The position numbers and the translations under genes are program-made. Shown here in pieces: positions 14,697 to 23,161 of a stretch of DNA of 54,004 nucleotides (position 1 is its first letter; each line of letters begins with the position of its first letter). Below the pieces are notes generated by a model. That model made no database searches. It was not told where the DNA came from and was given only the letters and a program-made list of their open reading frames with translations. Source of the stretch: CAG-791 sp000431495 (GTDB lineage Bacteria; Bacillota; Clostridia; Lachnospirales; Lachnospiraceae); NCBI GenBank assembly GCA_052117605.1, contig JBQKIT010000019.1; one strand, given 5' to 3'.

Positions 14697-15695
14697 ATGG
14701 CTGAGAGAAAGAAGCGAGTAAAAAGAAATGGACACAAGCAAGGTACAGATAACTATGAGTTTGAGGTTGCATTTCAAAGCAATCTAAAAGATTTGCCTGA
14801 ACAGCCACTTATAAATGACCAGGGTAAAAGATACGGGACTGTCAAGGTTGTAAATGGAAAAGCGACAGTAAACTTGGTTCTTCCAGAGTTTGTAAGGGAC
14901 AACAACATACAGCCTTTTACACTAACGGATTCTATTTACTTAGAAATATGTAAGAATGATGTTGAAAAGCAGCTAAAGCAAATCTTAGGCAGTGAAATTA
15001 CAAGCACAGTAAAATCTATTGAGTGTAATATAACGCAGAAAGTTAGCGGAAAAGCATCTCAATCTGATGTGTTGAATTTGCTGTGCCATGCAACATTATC
15101 AACAGATAGTGATAATCACAAATGGGTTGGGGCAAGTAAAAACAGCAAATATAAAGAGGTAACGAGGACCATCACGCATACAAGACAACACTACTATGTG
15201 TTGAAAGCATACGATAAAACTCGTGAGCAAGAGACACGAAACAAGAAAGAAAACAAACACAATGAATCTGTACCAAAAGGGTTGCTTAGAATAGAAATCA
15301 TCATGCAAGACAGAATCATCAAAAAGCTATTTGGAGATAAAACCAGCTTTTCAGATATTCTAACTAAAGATAGCTTAATTGCAATCATTCAAGAATATAA
15401 AAGAATCTTCTGTGATGAATTGATTGAGCATGATGTGAAAACATATTTGAGTGGTTGTAAGTGGAAGCTAATTGAGTCTTTGACGCAGACGGACAATGTA
15501 GCTGAAACCATTGCTAAAGAGCGTGAGTTAATCCCAGATGTTGAGGTGTTAAAAAAGGCTATGAGTAAGTATCTTAAATTGCGACATAAGCCTACATCTA
15601 ACTTATCGAGGGATATTAAAGCATACGCTGAAAGATATGCATTGCCACAAGACACAATTCTTACTTTGCATGATTTTAAGGAATCTTGTGGTTAA
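14697..15695 (+). CDS. Putative replication initiator (gene II/X-like Rep)
   Basis: A 332-residue protein. The block YYVLKAYDKTREQ followed about 30 residues later by GLLRIEIIMQDRIIKKLFG matches the central part of phage/plasmid gene II/X-type rolling-circle replication proteins (YDK plus LLRIE). The N-terminal 60 residues are basic and variable. It is the largest gene of the first element operon and is followed by a 215-bp AT-rich gap that could hold an origin. A Rep role would give the element an autonomous replication step; assignment is by motif only. Confidence 0.55.
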   Translation: MAERKKRVKRNGHKQGTDNYEFEVAFQSNLKDLPEQPLINDQGKRYGTVKVVNGKATVNLVLPEFVRDNNIQPFTLTDSIYLEICKNDVEKQLKQILGSEITSTVKSIECNITQKVSGKASQSDVLNLLCHATLSTDSDNHKWVGASKNSKYKEVTRTITHTRQHYYVLKAYDKTREQETRNKKENKHNESVPKGLLRIEIIMQDRIIKKLFGDKTSFSDILTKDSLIAIIQEYKRIFCDELIEHDVKTYLSGCKWKLIESLTQTDNVAETIAKERELIPDVEVLKKAMSKYLKLRHKPTSNLSRDIKAYAERYALPQDTILTLHDFKESCG

Positions 15696-15910
15696 ACATT
15701 CTGGTCGGTTTTAATCACAAAATGATTAAAATGATATAGAAAGTTTTCAAAAGCGAAATTGCTCAAATGGCTTGTAAATAGGCTCAAACAAAGCGTATAA
15801 GTGCTTCTACAACATTTTTGAGCAAAAACACATTTTCAAAAACTGTCCAATAAAGCTTGACAGATACACAAACAGATAACAGTACATTAACAGTAAGGGG
15901 GTGTTCACTA

Positions 15911-16120
15911 ATGCAGGTAGAACGCATATCAGCAGACATTACATTGAAGCACAAACCCAGAACGGGAACACAGGCTTACAATATGCTGATTGAATCTCTC
16001 AAAGCAGAGATACAGGAAAAACAAGAGATTTTATCTCATCTCTCACAAGACAAAATAAAACAGAAATTCATAGAGAACTGGAATCCTACAACAAGGAGCG
16101 TGAACATCTATGATATGTAG
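15911..16120 (+). CDS. Small element protein, helical (69 aa)
   Basis: A 69-residue protein starting at ATG 15911 behind AGTAAGGGGGTG; an upstream TTG at 15857 lies in the promoter-like region (TTGACA at 15857) and is rejected as start. Sequence MQVERISADITLKHKPRTG then a helical region. It resembles small proteins near integrase genes but no family is assigned. Confidence 0.6.
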   Translation: MQVERISADITLKHKPRTGTQAYNMLIESLKAEIQEKQEILSHLSQDKIKQKFIENWNPTTRSVNIYDM

Positions 16121-16136
16121 GAAGGAGTGATTTTCT

Positions 16137-16493
16137 ATGCCTTATGCTAAAGGACAAAGCGGTAATCCAAAAGGCAGACCTAAGCAAACCGCAGAGCAGA
16201 AATCACAAAAGGAGCAATTTCAGAGGTTGCTTAAATCTTCTACCGTTGAAGCTCTGCAAAGCATAATCCAGATTGCCAATGACAGATATAACAAGGACCG
16301 ATTCAATGCTTGTAAGTACATCATTGACAAGGCTTATGGTGCAAATACTGCTTTTCTTTTAGACGGTACAGAAGATACTGCTCCTACTGTGATTAGGATT
16401 GTTCCATACGGTAAAGAAAACGAGGACTGGAACGAAGATGACTGGGAAGATGAATGGAACAATGCCCCAGATGAAAACGAGGTAGACGAATAA
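16137..16493 (+). CDS. DUF5681 domain protein
   Basis: A 118-residue protein beginning with the DUF5681 signature YAKGQSGNPKGRPK, followed by a helical region and a very acidic tail (EDWNEDDWEDEWNNAPDEN). DUF5681 proteins occur near phage terminase genes and in phage satellites; a packaging-related or DNA-binding role is inferred. It overlaps the next small ORF by 1 bp (TAATG). Confidence 0.75.
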   Translation: MPYAKGQSGNPKGRPKQTAEQKSQKEQFQRLLKSSTVEALQSIIQIANDRYNKDRFNACKYIIDKAYGANTAFLLDGTEDTAPTVIRIVPYGKENEDWNEDDWEDEWNNAPDENEVDE

Positions 16494-16630
16494 TGGTTAA
16501 GATTACAAACGGAACAGTTACCACAGAGGTAACGCAAGGTGCGTATGACTTATATTACAAAGAGCAAGGATTTGTGATTGTGTCAGACGAGAACGAAAAT
16601 ATCGAATGGGAGGAAGAAGAAAATGGCTAA
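16493..16630 (+). CDS. Small acidic protein (45 aa)
   Basis: A 45-residue ORF sharing its start with the DUF5681 stop (TAATG) and overlapping the next gene's ATG by 8 bp, which supports translational coupling. It is acidic (ENIEWEEEENG at the end). Too short for family assignment. Confidence 0.55.
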   Translation: MVKITNGTVTTEVTQGAYDLYYKEQGFVIVSDENENIEWEEEENG

Positions 16631-17306
16631 AGTCAATACTATTGCAAACAACGGGCTGACTATCGTTGAGAACTACAATAAACTGCTTGAACAGTTCAGA
16701 AAAACAAAGACCATTGATGATGTGCGTATTCTGGTTGCAAGTGTCAGAGATTTTATTTCTGTGTATAAGCGTGTAGATAAGAACATGGTAAATGAAATCT
16801 ATGGCAAACTTCAGAGCAAATTACAGGATATGGTTGCTGAAAATGCTTTTGTGTATGACCGTATGAATAACAGGGTTGAGGAAATCCGCAATCGTGGTTA
16901 TGACTATGCAAACGAACAGGACGATACACAGGCAGTACAGAGCAAAGCACTTCAGCTTATGTCTCAGATGCCTAAGGTAATGAACAGCAATCATGCAAAC
17001 CGTATTACTAAGGTTTTGACAGATTCTATCAATTCTGGTGTTATCGGTAGCAAGGCTGTTCTGGAACTGCTTAAATATCCTGCTTATGCTGATATGGTAT
17101 CTGCAAAGATTAGGGAGCGTGCTTTTGAGGGTAGTAAATCTTCTGCTGAACAGGCTTTTGACAGATTGAAAGAATCTGAACTGAAAGAAGCTGAACAAGG
17201 GCTTGCTTCTGTGTATATGCAGGGATTCCACCTTAGAAACATTGAAAAACAGGTTAATGCGTTTAAGAAGCCTTCCGCATGGAATCCAGACGAACAGACA
17301 GCATAA
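16623..17306 (+). CDS. Element hypothetical protein, helical (227 aa)
   Basis: A 227-residue, almost wholly alpha-helical protein with basic and acidic helices alternating. Start ATG 16623 follows GGGAGGAAGAAG and overlaps the preceding ORF. No catalytic motif seen. Together with DUF5681 and the small acidic protein it forms a three-gene cassette of unknown role (replication accessory or capsid-interference are both possible). Confidence 0.65.
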   Translation: MAKVNTIANNGLTIVENYNKLLEQFRKTKTIDDVRILVASVRDFISVYKRVDKNMVNEIYGKLQSKLQDMVAENAFVYDRMNNRVEEIRNRGYDYANEQDDTQAVQSKALQLMSQMPKVMNSNHANRITKVLTDSINSGVIGSKAVLELLKYPAYADMVSAKIRERAFEGSKSSAEQAFDRLKESELKEAEQGLASVYMQGFHLRNIEKQVNAFKKPSAWNPDEQTA

Positions 17307-17307
17307 A

Positions 17308-17406
17308 GGATAATCCCAGAATAACACAGGATAATCCAGATTGAATCAGAAGTCATAAGGTAATGTATTCCTATGGTATAGGATAAAAGTTCACCAGAAG
17401 TCAACA
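17308..17406. repeat. GGATAATCC and CAGAAGTC repeats
   Basis: GGATAATCCCAGA (17309) and GGATAATCCAGA (17329), then CAGAAGTCA at 17348 and 17396. Similar elements sit at the left end of the island (13635-13726). Probably protein-binding sites ahead of the Xis-resolvase-integrase operon. Confidence 0.4.
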
Positions 17407-17566
17407 GAGAACCTCTGGGGATAAACATAAAATTGAGAATAAAATAAATCGGTCACTAAAGAATAGTCCAGTTGTCCAGACGGAGCAAACACAAAAACAT
17501 GGACAACAATACAATAGTTCAGATGAATTTGTATTCGTGTCCCTAATCGAAAGGGAGAATACAAAA

Positions 17567-17848
17567 ATGGCAAAGAAGAATAATGCAAACAATACGAACA
17601 CTTTACCAGAGCAGGAGTTTAACTTTATTGTATCAGATGTACGCATTCCTCGTATGGTGCCTTTACAGACTCTTGCAGATGAATCTGGTATTTCATATAA
17701 AGCACTTTGGCAGATGTGCAAACAGAACAAAATCGTGCATATTAAGTCCGGTAATAAGTTTCTTGTGAATGTGGATAAATTCATTGAGTTTCTCAATACC
17801 GGCGAAACGGAGGTTGAGAGCAATGACAAAGAGAGCAACACAGCATAA
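17567..17848 (+). CDS. Excisionase-like MerR/HTH protein
   Basis: A 93-residue protein with a winged-helix signature typical of Xis proteins: VPLQTLADESGISYKALWQMCK, then KIVHIKSGNKFLVNVDKFIEFLN. It is probably the recombination directionality factor of the tyrosine integrase encoded 1.4 kb downstream. ATG 17567 follows AAGGGAG. Its 3' end overlaps the NUMOD4-HNH gene by 26 bp. Confidence 0.75.
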   Translation: MAKKNNANNTNTLPEQEFNFIVSDVRIPRMVPLQTLADESGISYKALWQMCKQNKIVHIKSGNKFLVNVDKFIEFLNTGETEVESNDKESNTA

Positions 17849-18233
17849 AAGCAATACCCCTGTTGAATGGGAACAGGCAGAGGGATTTTCAAGGTATCTT
17901 ATTTCTACTGACGGGCAGGTTTACAGTATCGACAATGACAAAATCTTAAAGCCAAATAGGAATAGTTCTGGTTATGTAAGAGTTCCCTTATACAATGATG
18001 AAAATGAGTATAAACAGACTTTGGTTCATCGCTTGGTGTATATGGCTCATGTTGGTCCTATTCCAAAGGGTATGCAAATCAATCATAAGGACGAGGACAA
18101 AACAAATAACTGTATTGAGAATCTTGAAGTTGTCACACCAAAACAGAATATTCATTATGGAAGTGCTTCCATTAGACGGAGCGAAAGCGTTAAAAGGTAC
18201 TGGCAAGAAAAGAGAAAAATGGCCGCTTGTTGA
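17823..18233 (+). CDS. NUMOD4-HNH homing endonuclease
   Basis: A 136-residue protein: NUMOD4 motif (EWEQAEGFSRYLISTDGQVYS) followed by the HNH core (QTLVHRLVYMAHVG, then QINHKDEDKTNNCIENLEVVT). This is a classic small homing endonuclease. It is embedded in the Xis-resolvase operon and overlaps the Xis gene, so it is a selfish gene inside a mobile element. Confidence 0.9.
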   Translation: MTKRATQHKSNTPVEWEQAEGFSRYLISTDGQVYSIDNDKILKPNRNSSGYVRVPLYNDENEYKQTLVHRLVYMAHVGPIPKGMQINHKDEDKTNNCIENLEVVTPKQNIHYGSASIRRSESVKRYWQEKRKMAAC

Positions 18234-18289
18234 TGTGGTATCAGAATTTATAAAATTTGATACTATCTCTAAAGGCTTAAAAATAGGGT

Positions 18290-18346
18290 TCAAAAAGTAC
18301 AAGATAAAACTTTTGATTATTCTCAAAAAAGAGGTGTACTTTTTGA
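18290..18346. promoter_or_regulatory. Inverted repeat upstream of the resolvase operon
   Basis: TCAAAAAGTAC (18290-18300) and its exact complement GTACTTTTTGA (18336-18346), 35 bp apart, in the gap before the small cysteine protein and resolvase. Candidate operator or resolvase binding site. Confidence 0.45.
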
Positions 18347-18409
18347 TACCTGCCTGATATTATCAAATCAGAAACGAACAGTTGTTCGGCAAAGAAATGA
18401 GGTGTTCAG

Positions 18410-18610
18410 ATGAACGATAAGTTTAAGAATGACAAGTTAAAGTTTGAGCTTATCAGAAACGCTGATTTGGTGTGTACGGATTGCCTATACAAATATGACG
18501 ATACGAATATGCCATGCAATGTTTCTAAATGTGAGATGTACGAAGAAAAGCCCTCTACCGTTATTGATGGTGGAAACTGTGATTTATACGATAAGGGGGT
18601 GTCTGAATGA
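18410..18610 (+). CDS. Small cysteine-rich protein (66 aa)
   Basis: A 66-residue protein with CTDC (about 23-26), CNVSKC (about 37-42) and a later single Cys, consistent with zinc binding. Start behind GAGGTG; its end overlaps the resolvase start by 4 bp (ATGA). No family recognised. Confidence 0.65.
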   Translation: MNDKFKNDKLKFELIRNADLVCTDCLYKYDDTNMPCNVSKCEMYEEKPSTVIDGGNCDLYDKGVSE

Positions 18611-19248
18611 AATATGTAGCTTATCACAGGACAAGCACAAAGGACCAGCACTTAGACAGAGGAATTGCAGAACTCACCAAGTATTGTGCTGATAATGCAA
18701 TTTCTCTGTATAAGGGCAAGGTCTACACAGACCAACAGACAGGAAAGAACTTCAACCGACCACGCTACACAATGCTGAAAGATGAAATTCTTGAAAGTGG
18801 TGATGTGCTGATCGTCACAGAGCTTGACCGATTAGGACGAAACAAAGAAGCCACACTAAAGGAATTACGATTCTTTAAGGACAACGGTATTCGTGTTATG
18901 GTGTTAGAATTACCCACAACATTGATTGACCTGTCAGCTATGGAAAACTCAATGGCTCGTATGATGTTAGAGACTATCAATAATATGATGATTGAGTTGT
19001 ATGCAAGCATGGCACAGGCTGAAATTGAGAAAAAAGAGAAAAGACAGCGAGAAGGCATTGAACAGAAAAAGGCTCGTGGAGAATGGGACGATTATGGCAG
19101 ACCAAGAGTTATGGACCTTGAAGAATTTGCTACCCACTATCGCTTAGTACAGCAAGGGGAAAAGAAACCATTTGAACTGATGAAAGAATTAGGTATGACG
19201 AAGCCGACCTTCTATCGTTACAAAAATCAAATTGAGAAAGGGTGTTAA
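18607..19248 (+). CDS. Serine resolvase/invertase family recombinase
   Basis: A 213-residue small serine recombinase. Catalytic Ser is in YHRTSTKDQ (about residue 10); further motifs are VTELDRLGRN and the long E helix. The C-terminus (FELMKELGMTKPTFYRYKNQI) is the helix-turn-helix. Its job may be dimer resolution of a replicating form or regulation. It overlaps the previous gene by 4 bp and precedes the integrase by 2 bp. Confidence 0.9.
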   Translation: MKYVAYHRTSTKDQHLDRGIAELTKYCADNAISLYKGKVYTDQQTGKNFNRPRYTMLKDEILESGDVLIVTELDRLGRNKEATLKELRFFKDNGIRVMVLELPTTLIDLSAMENSMARMMLETINNMMIELYASMAQAEIEKKEKRQREGIEQKKARGEWDDYGRPRVMDLEEFATHYRLVQQGEKKPFELMKELGMTKPTFYRYKNQIEKGC

Positions 19249-19250
19249 GA

Positions 19251-20564
19251 ATGGCATCTGTTAAAAGAGTTGAGTACAAAAGCGGTAGAGTTGTTTATCG
19301 CATAGTTATCTGTCAAGGATACGATAAAAAGGGAAACAAATTGGTTAAGAATCTTACATATTCAGTCAATCAGTCAGCAACACCCAAACAACAAGAACGA
19401 GAAGCGAAGAAGTATGCCATGGATATGGAAGATAAACTGAAATATGGCTACGACTACAACGCAGAAAAAATGTCATTTGAAGATTTTGCATACAAATGGC
19501 TTGAGAGTGTTAAAGATAACATTGCTTATGGCACCTATGCAGGATATAAACAGGTTTTGGAAAGCAGAATAATTCCCTACTTTAAGGGAGACAAGATTGC
19601 TCATATCAAAACACCACACATTGAAGCCTTTTATAGAACTCTGGTTGACGATTATTCCGCAGGTACAATAAAGAGATTTGCTAATGTGTTGAATCTGATT
19701 TTTAAGACAGCCAAGCGTTACAGCATGATTGAGAACAATCCTTGCCAAGACGCACAAAAACCAAAGAGAAAAGACGAGGACGAGGGCTTAAAGTTCTTTA
19801 CTCCAAAGCAAGCATTGATGTTTATGAAATCTCTGGATATGTCATACGAGGTAACCTACAAAGGCCATCAGCGTATTGATGATACAGGTAAACCATACTA
19901 TGTGAATGAGTACACAGAATCCTATACTGTGCCTACACAATACAAAGTGTTCTTTACTCTCTCATTGTTCTGTGGATTCAGAAAAGGCGAAACACTTGCT
20001 TTGCACTGGAATGACATTGACTTTAAGGAAAAGAAAATCTCTATTTCAAAGTCTGTGGGTATGACAGAAAACGGATTTGATTATAAAGAACCTAAGACAA
20101 AGAAATCTGTCAGAAAGGTATCTATTCCAGATGATGTAATCCCACTTTTGAAGCAGTATCACTTTGAGTACATACAGACACGATTTAGTCATGGTACTGC
20201 ATGGCAAGGCGATTTGAGCAATGGCGGTAATCTGTTCATTCAAGCAGACGGAAAGCTTATGGGGCATACAACACCTTATCAGTATTTCACAAAGCATTTA
20301 CACCGCTATAATGAATGGGTGCAGAATAATCCAGACAAAGCAAAGGCCGAGGGATTAGAGGAATTACCGATTATTCCGCTTCATGGGTTGAGACATTCAT
20401 GTGCTACCCTGCTCAATTATCTGGAAGTCAACATCATTGAAATATCAAAGACATTAGGACATTCAACCTGTTCCACTACAATGAACATCTATGCTCATAG
20501 CTTTGAGGAACAGCAAGAGGAAGTAGCAACAAAGGTAAATGAGTTCTTACGATTGAACGCATAA
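19251..20564 (+). CDS. Tyrosine recombinase/integrase
   Basis: A 437-residue integrase. N-terminal beta-rich arm-binding region (SGRVVYRIVICQGYDKKG), SAM-like core-binding domain (MSFEDFAYKWLESVKD), and the catalytic domain with Arg in LFCGFRKGE, HGLRH, LGHS and the Tyr in NIYAH. The insertion between core and catalytic residues (EVTYKGHQRIDDTGKPYY) resembles Tn916-type integrases. It is the integrase of the nested element and sits near its right end, as expected. Confidence 0.95.
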   Translation: MASVKRVEYKSGRVVYRIVICQGYDKKGNKLVKNLTYSVNQSATPKQQEREAKKYAMDMEDKLKYGYDYNAEKMSFEDFAYKWLESVKDNIAYGTYAGYKQVLESRIIPYFKGDKIAHIKTPHIEAFYRTLVDDYSAGTIKRFANVLNLIFKTAKRYSMIENNPCQDAQKPKRKDEDEGLKFFTPKQALMFMKSLDMSYEVTYKGHQRIDDTGKPYYVNEYTESYTVPTQYKVFFTLSLFCGFRKGETLALHWNDIDFKEKKISISKSVGMTENGFDYKEPKTKKSVRKVSIPDDVIPLLKQYHFEYIQTRFSHGTAWQGDLSNGGNLFIQADGKLMGHTTPYQYFTKHLHRYNEWVQNNPDKAKAEGLEELPIIPLHGLRHSCATLLNYLEVNIIEISKTLGHSTCSTTMNIYAHSFEEQQEEVATKVNEFLRLNA

Positions 20565-20569
20565 ATAAT

Positions 20570-20602
20570 TGAGAGCCAGAGGAAAAAATCCAAAGGCTCT
20601 CA
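20570..20602. terminator. Bidirectional terminator between integrase and RHH gene
   Basis: TGAGAGCC pairs exactly with GGCTCTCA across an 18-nt loop, flanked by A and T runs. Sits between the convergent integrase and ribbon-helix-helix genes. Confidence 0.65.
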
Positions 20603-20610
20603 TTTAGTCA

Positions 20611-20790
20611 TCATTCATCTTTCAATTCCATGTGGTCAAGGGCATATTGTAAAGCCATACTGATTAGTTCATTACGAGAACGATTCGTTTTAGCTGCTAA
20701 ATCGTTATATTCTTCTTGCAAGGCTCTATCTATGCGTATCGTCATGGTGACAGATTTATCTTCTTTAGGTGTTACGATAAATTTCTCCAT
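20611..20790 (-). CDS. Ribbon-helix-helix (CopG/Arc-like) repressor
   Basis: A 59-residue protein: KSVTMTIRIDRALQEEYNDLA, then KTNRSRNELISMALQYALDH. The beta-strand TMTIRID followed by two helices is the ribbon-helix-helix fold of small DNA-binding repressors. It is divergent from the membrane protein gene and convergent with the integrase, so it may regulate both the divergent promoter region and the element's own maintenance. Ribosome-binding site GGAGG lies 8 nt before the start. Confidence 0.8.
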   Translation of the reverse strand: MEKFIVTPKEDKSVTMTIRIDRALQEEYNDLAAKTNRSRNELISMALQYALDHMELKDE

Positions 20791-20939
20791 AATGCAATTC
20801 CTCCATTGATTTTAATTACATTATAGTATTGACAAGGCACATAAAACTATGACACAATAGTGAGTTAAAATTATACTGTACTTTTGTGTTACGCTCTGCT
20901 ATAATGCTAATATCAACCAAAACTTGGAGGTATGGCATT

Positions 20940-21464
20940 ATGAAAGATAAAGCAACCAAAAACGGAGTCAAAAAGCCGATTTTCAAGAAGTGGTGGTTTT
21001 GGGTAATCGTTGTCGTTATTCTGGCCGCTATCTTCGGAAATACTGGAACAAAAGACAGCGTTGAGGATGGAGCAAAGGACACTATCAGTTCAGCAGAACA
21101 GCAGACAGAGGAAAAGCAAAACGAAAGCACAACAAAAGATGATATTTCCTTTGTGGTTACCAATGTTCCTAATGATGTGACAGGTAATTGGAGAATTGCC
21201 TCAATCGCAGAAAACATTGAAATGCAGGACTATGCTTTGGACTACTACAAAGAGTATTTCAAGAGCGATGATGAAATCCATGCAATAGTCAACTTCAATT
21301 ACAAGACAACAACTAAAATCTCTGTCATGGGAAATCTGCTCGATGTGTCTGTGTATGAATATGTTGACAAAGAAGAACATGATGCAAAATTGCTTTTCAG
21401 CGGTATGCTCCTTAAAGAATACCATGTAAACAAAGATACTGGAGAAATAGAAGAAATACAGTAA
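20940..21464 (+). CDS. Single-pass membrane protein, element cargo
   Basis: A 174-residue protein: basic N-terminus (KNGVKKPIFKKWW), one membrane segment (about residues 20-36, FWVIVVVILAAIFG), a charged Ser/Glu linker and an extracytoplasmic beta-rich domain. It resembles small anchored host-like proteins of Firmicutes with a DUF-type C-terminal domain but no family is assigned. It has its own promoter-like TATAAT at 20910 and GGAGG, and ends in a terminator, so it is an independent cargo gene. Confidence 0.7.
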   Translation: MKDKATKNGVKKPIFKKWWFWVIVVVILAAIFGNTGTKDSVEDGAKDTISSAEQQTEEKQNESTTKDDISFVVTNVPNDVTGNWRIASIAENIEMQDYALDYYKEYFKSDDEIHAIVNFNYKTTTKISVMGNLLDVSVYEYVDKEEHDAKLLFSGMLLKEYHVNKDTGEIEEIQ

Positions 21465-21470
21465 AAAACG

Positions 21471-21509
21471 AAAGCCTTGACCACGAATGAATGGTTAAGG
21501 CTTTTCTTT
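21471..21509 (+). terminator. Terminator after the membrane protein gene
   Basis: AAGCCTTGACCA pairs with TGGTTAAGGCTT (11 of 12), followed by TTCTTT. It marks the right end of element coding. Confidence 0.75.
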
Positions 21510-21525
21510 ATACTATCGTAATACT
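21506..21525 (+). repeat. Candidate right attachment core
   Basis: CTTTATACTATCGTAATACT, 18 of 20 identical to 13586-13605. It is followed by direct repeats TATGGAGTGATAG (21541) and TATGGAGAGATAG (21614), which could be integrase arm sites. Confidence 0.35.
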
Positions 21526-21769
21526 AAACTTACGGAGTGCTATGGAGTGATAGACCGAGCTAGGGAAAGTAGAAATCCCAAAAAGGTAATACGGGTAACA
21601 CTTATGGAGAGTTATGGAGAGATAGGGCGAGTGCCTGTTAATCTTTGATAAATGTATCCGAAAGATTCACCGCGAAGGTTGGAATATCGAAACTACTGAA
21701 TTCAAGAAATATGTAAATCTCAGCTCTGCCGATTACGGCAGGGCTTTTTCATTGCAATAAGGAGTTCTT
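21526..21769. other. Right junction gap, possible phage gene remnant
   Basis: No intact gene. One frame from about 21640 to the stop near 21760 reads FDKCIRKIHREGWNIETTEF and on into the hairpin at 21722; its codon use looks like a real 3' end, perhaps of a phage gene cut by the insertion. No partner 5' part was identified at the left junction. Confidence 0.35.
21722..21749 (+). terminator. Hairpin plus T-run before the methyltransferase
   Basis: AGCTCTGCCG pairs with CGGCAGGGCT (one G-U), then TTTTT. Confidence 0.65.
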
Positions 21770-23029
21770 ATGGATACAACGAAATTTGAACAGGTGCCAA
21801 TCGATAAGCTGGTACCTTATGCCCGGAATGCCCGGACACATTCCAAGGAGCAGATCGCTCAGCTCCGCTCCTCCATCCGTGAGTTTGGCTTTGTCTCCCC
21901 CGCTGTCATCGACAGCAATTACAACATCCTCGTCGGTCACGGACGTGTGCAGGCAGCACGCGAGGAAGGTTATACAACTGTCCCTTGTGTATTTGCAGAG
22001 AACTTAACCGATGCTCAGAAGCGTGCTTATATCCTTGCTGACAATCAGCTGGCCCTCAATGCCGGATGGGATGAAGAGATGCTGTCCGTCGAATTGTCCG
22101 ACCTGCAGAACGATTCTTTCGATCTGTCGCTCCTCGGCTTTGATGAAAAAGACCTCGAGAAGTATCTGGCAGATGGAACAGACACAGATGTAAAGGATGA
22201 TGACTTCGATCTCTCCGCAGCCCTTGAGAAGGCATCCTTCGTGGAGCCGGGTGACATCTGGACCGTCGGCAGGCACAGGCTCATGTGCGGAGACGCGACG
22301 AAGGCCGAAGATGTAAATACACTCATGGGTGATAAGAAGGCAAACCTTATCGTGACCGACCCGCCCTACGGTGTATCTTTCAAAGCCTCTGACGGCCTCA
22401 CGATTCAGAACGACTCCCTCAAGGGTGACGAGTTCTACCAGTTCCTTCTCTCTGCTTTTCAGAACATGGCTTCCCACCTTGAGAAGGGTGGCGCTGCCTA
22501 CGTGTTCCATGCAGATACCGAAGGTCTCAACTTCAGGAAGGCCTTCATTGATGCAGGCTTCCACTTGTCCGGCGTGTGTATCTGGGTGAAGAACTCCCTG
22601 GTGCTGGGACGTTCAGATTACCAGTGGCAGCATGAGCCGATCCTCTACGGCTTTCTGCAGAATGGTAAGCACTACTGGTCAAGCGCTGCAGGCAGGTCCC
22701 AGACGACCATCTGGAACTTCGATAAGCCAAAGAGGAATAAGGACCACCCTACTTCAAAGCCGCTCGATCTTCTCTCCTATCCGATCCAGAACTCCTCCCA
22801 GGAGAATGCAATCGTGATCGATACCTTCGGCGGGTCCGGCTCGACGCTCATGGCATGCGAAAAGACAAACCGGATCTGCAAGATGATGGAGCTTGATCCC
22901 AAATACGCATCCGTGATCCTTAGGCGATACGTCGAGGACACTGGTGATACGGAAGGCGTCTTTGTAGAACGGTCCGGGGAGAGGATTCCATATAAAGACC
23001 TTGTGAAGGAAGTCGAGACGGATGTCTAA
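21770..23029 (+). CDS. ParB-like nuclease domain / DNA methyltransferase fusion
   Basis: A 419-residue fusion. The N-terminus is a ParB/Srx-like domain (VPIDKLVPYARNARTHSKEQIAQL, then ILVGHGRVQAAREEG). The C-terminus is an N4/N6 amino-methyltransferase with DPPYG (about residue 202) before the SAM-binding FGGSGSTL (about 360), that is the beta-class order. Such fusions are common in phages between the small and large terminase genes and probably protect phage DNA from host restriction. Starts behind AAGGAG. Confidence 0.93.
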   Translation: MDTTKFEQVPIDKLVPYARNARTHSKEQIAQLRSSIREFGFVSPAVIDSNYNILVGHGRVQAAREEGYTTVPCVFAENLTDAQKRAYILADNQLALNAGWDEEMLSVELSDLQNDSFDLSLLGFDEKDLEKYLADGTDTDVKDDDFDLSAALEKASFVEPGDIWTVGRHRLMCGDATKAEDVNTLMGDKKANLIVTDPPYGVSFKASDGLTIQNDSLKGDEFYQFLLSAFQNMASHLEKGGAAYVFHADTEGLNFRKAFIDAGFHLSGVCIWVKNSLVLGRSDYQWQHEPILYGFLQNGKHYWSSAAGRSQTTIWNFDKPKRNKDHPTSKPLDLLSYPIQNSSQENAIVIDTFGGSGSTLMACEKTNRICKMMELDPKYASVILRRYVEDTGDTEGVFVERSGERIPYKDLVKEVETDV

Positions 23030-23042
23030 AATGCACCGTTCT

Positions 23043-23107
23043 CCGGCTTCCTTTTTGGTAGGTTTATGACTCCTATTTTCCTTGCTATGTTCCAGGCAAA
23101 GAGTGAT
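23043..23107 (+). promoter_or_regulatory. Conserved leader motif, copy 1
   Basis: CCGGCTTCC...TTTTTGG then AGAGTGAT (23100-23107), 54 nt before the next start. It shares the GGCT, TTTGG-type and AGAGTGAT blocks with the copies at 24250 and 26084; this copy is the most diverged. Confidence 0.45.
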
Positions 23108-23161
23108 GTATAGCGTAGGCCGAAGAGGCCAGGAACATTACAAGTCAAAGGAGGACACAAG

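Larger units (their letters stand above)
13586..21525 (+). mobile_element. Integrated element (IME or phage-satellite-like) nested in the prophage
   Basis: A low-GC island of about 8 kb with its own integrase, excisionase, resolvase, Rep-like protein, repressor and cargo, lying between phage packaging genes. Its gene set is internally complete and unrelated to the phage modules on either side. Boundaries given are a pair of 20-bp sequences, CTTTATACTAT(T/C)GTA(T/A)TACT, at 13586 and 21506 (18 of 20 identical). True ends could lie slightly outside, since AT-rich DNA begins near 13340 and phage-like composition resumes near 21620. No relaxase or type IV secretion gene was seen; DUF5681 hints at a satellite-like lifestyle. 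Confidence 0.75.

Noticed and set aside
17995..18357. 120-residue ORF over the NUMOD4-HNH gene
   Set aside because: Off-frame reading of a clear homing endonuclease; unlike the intein case it has no recognisable domain.
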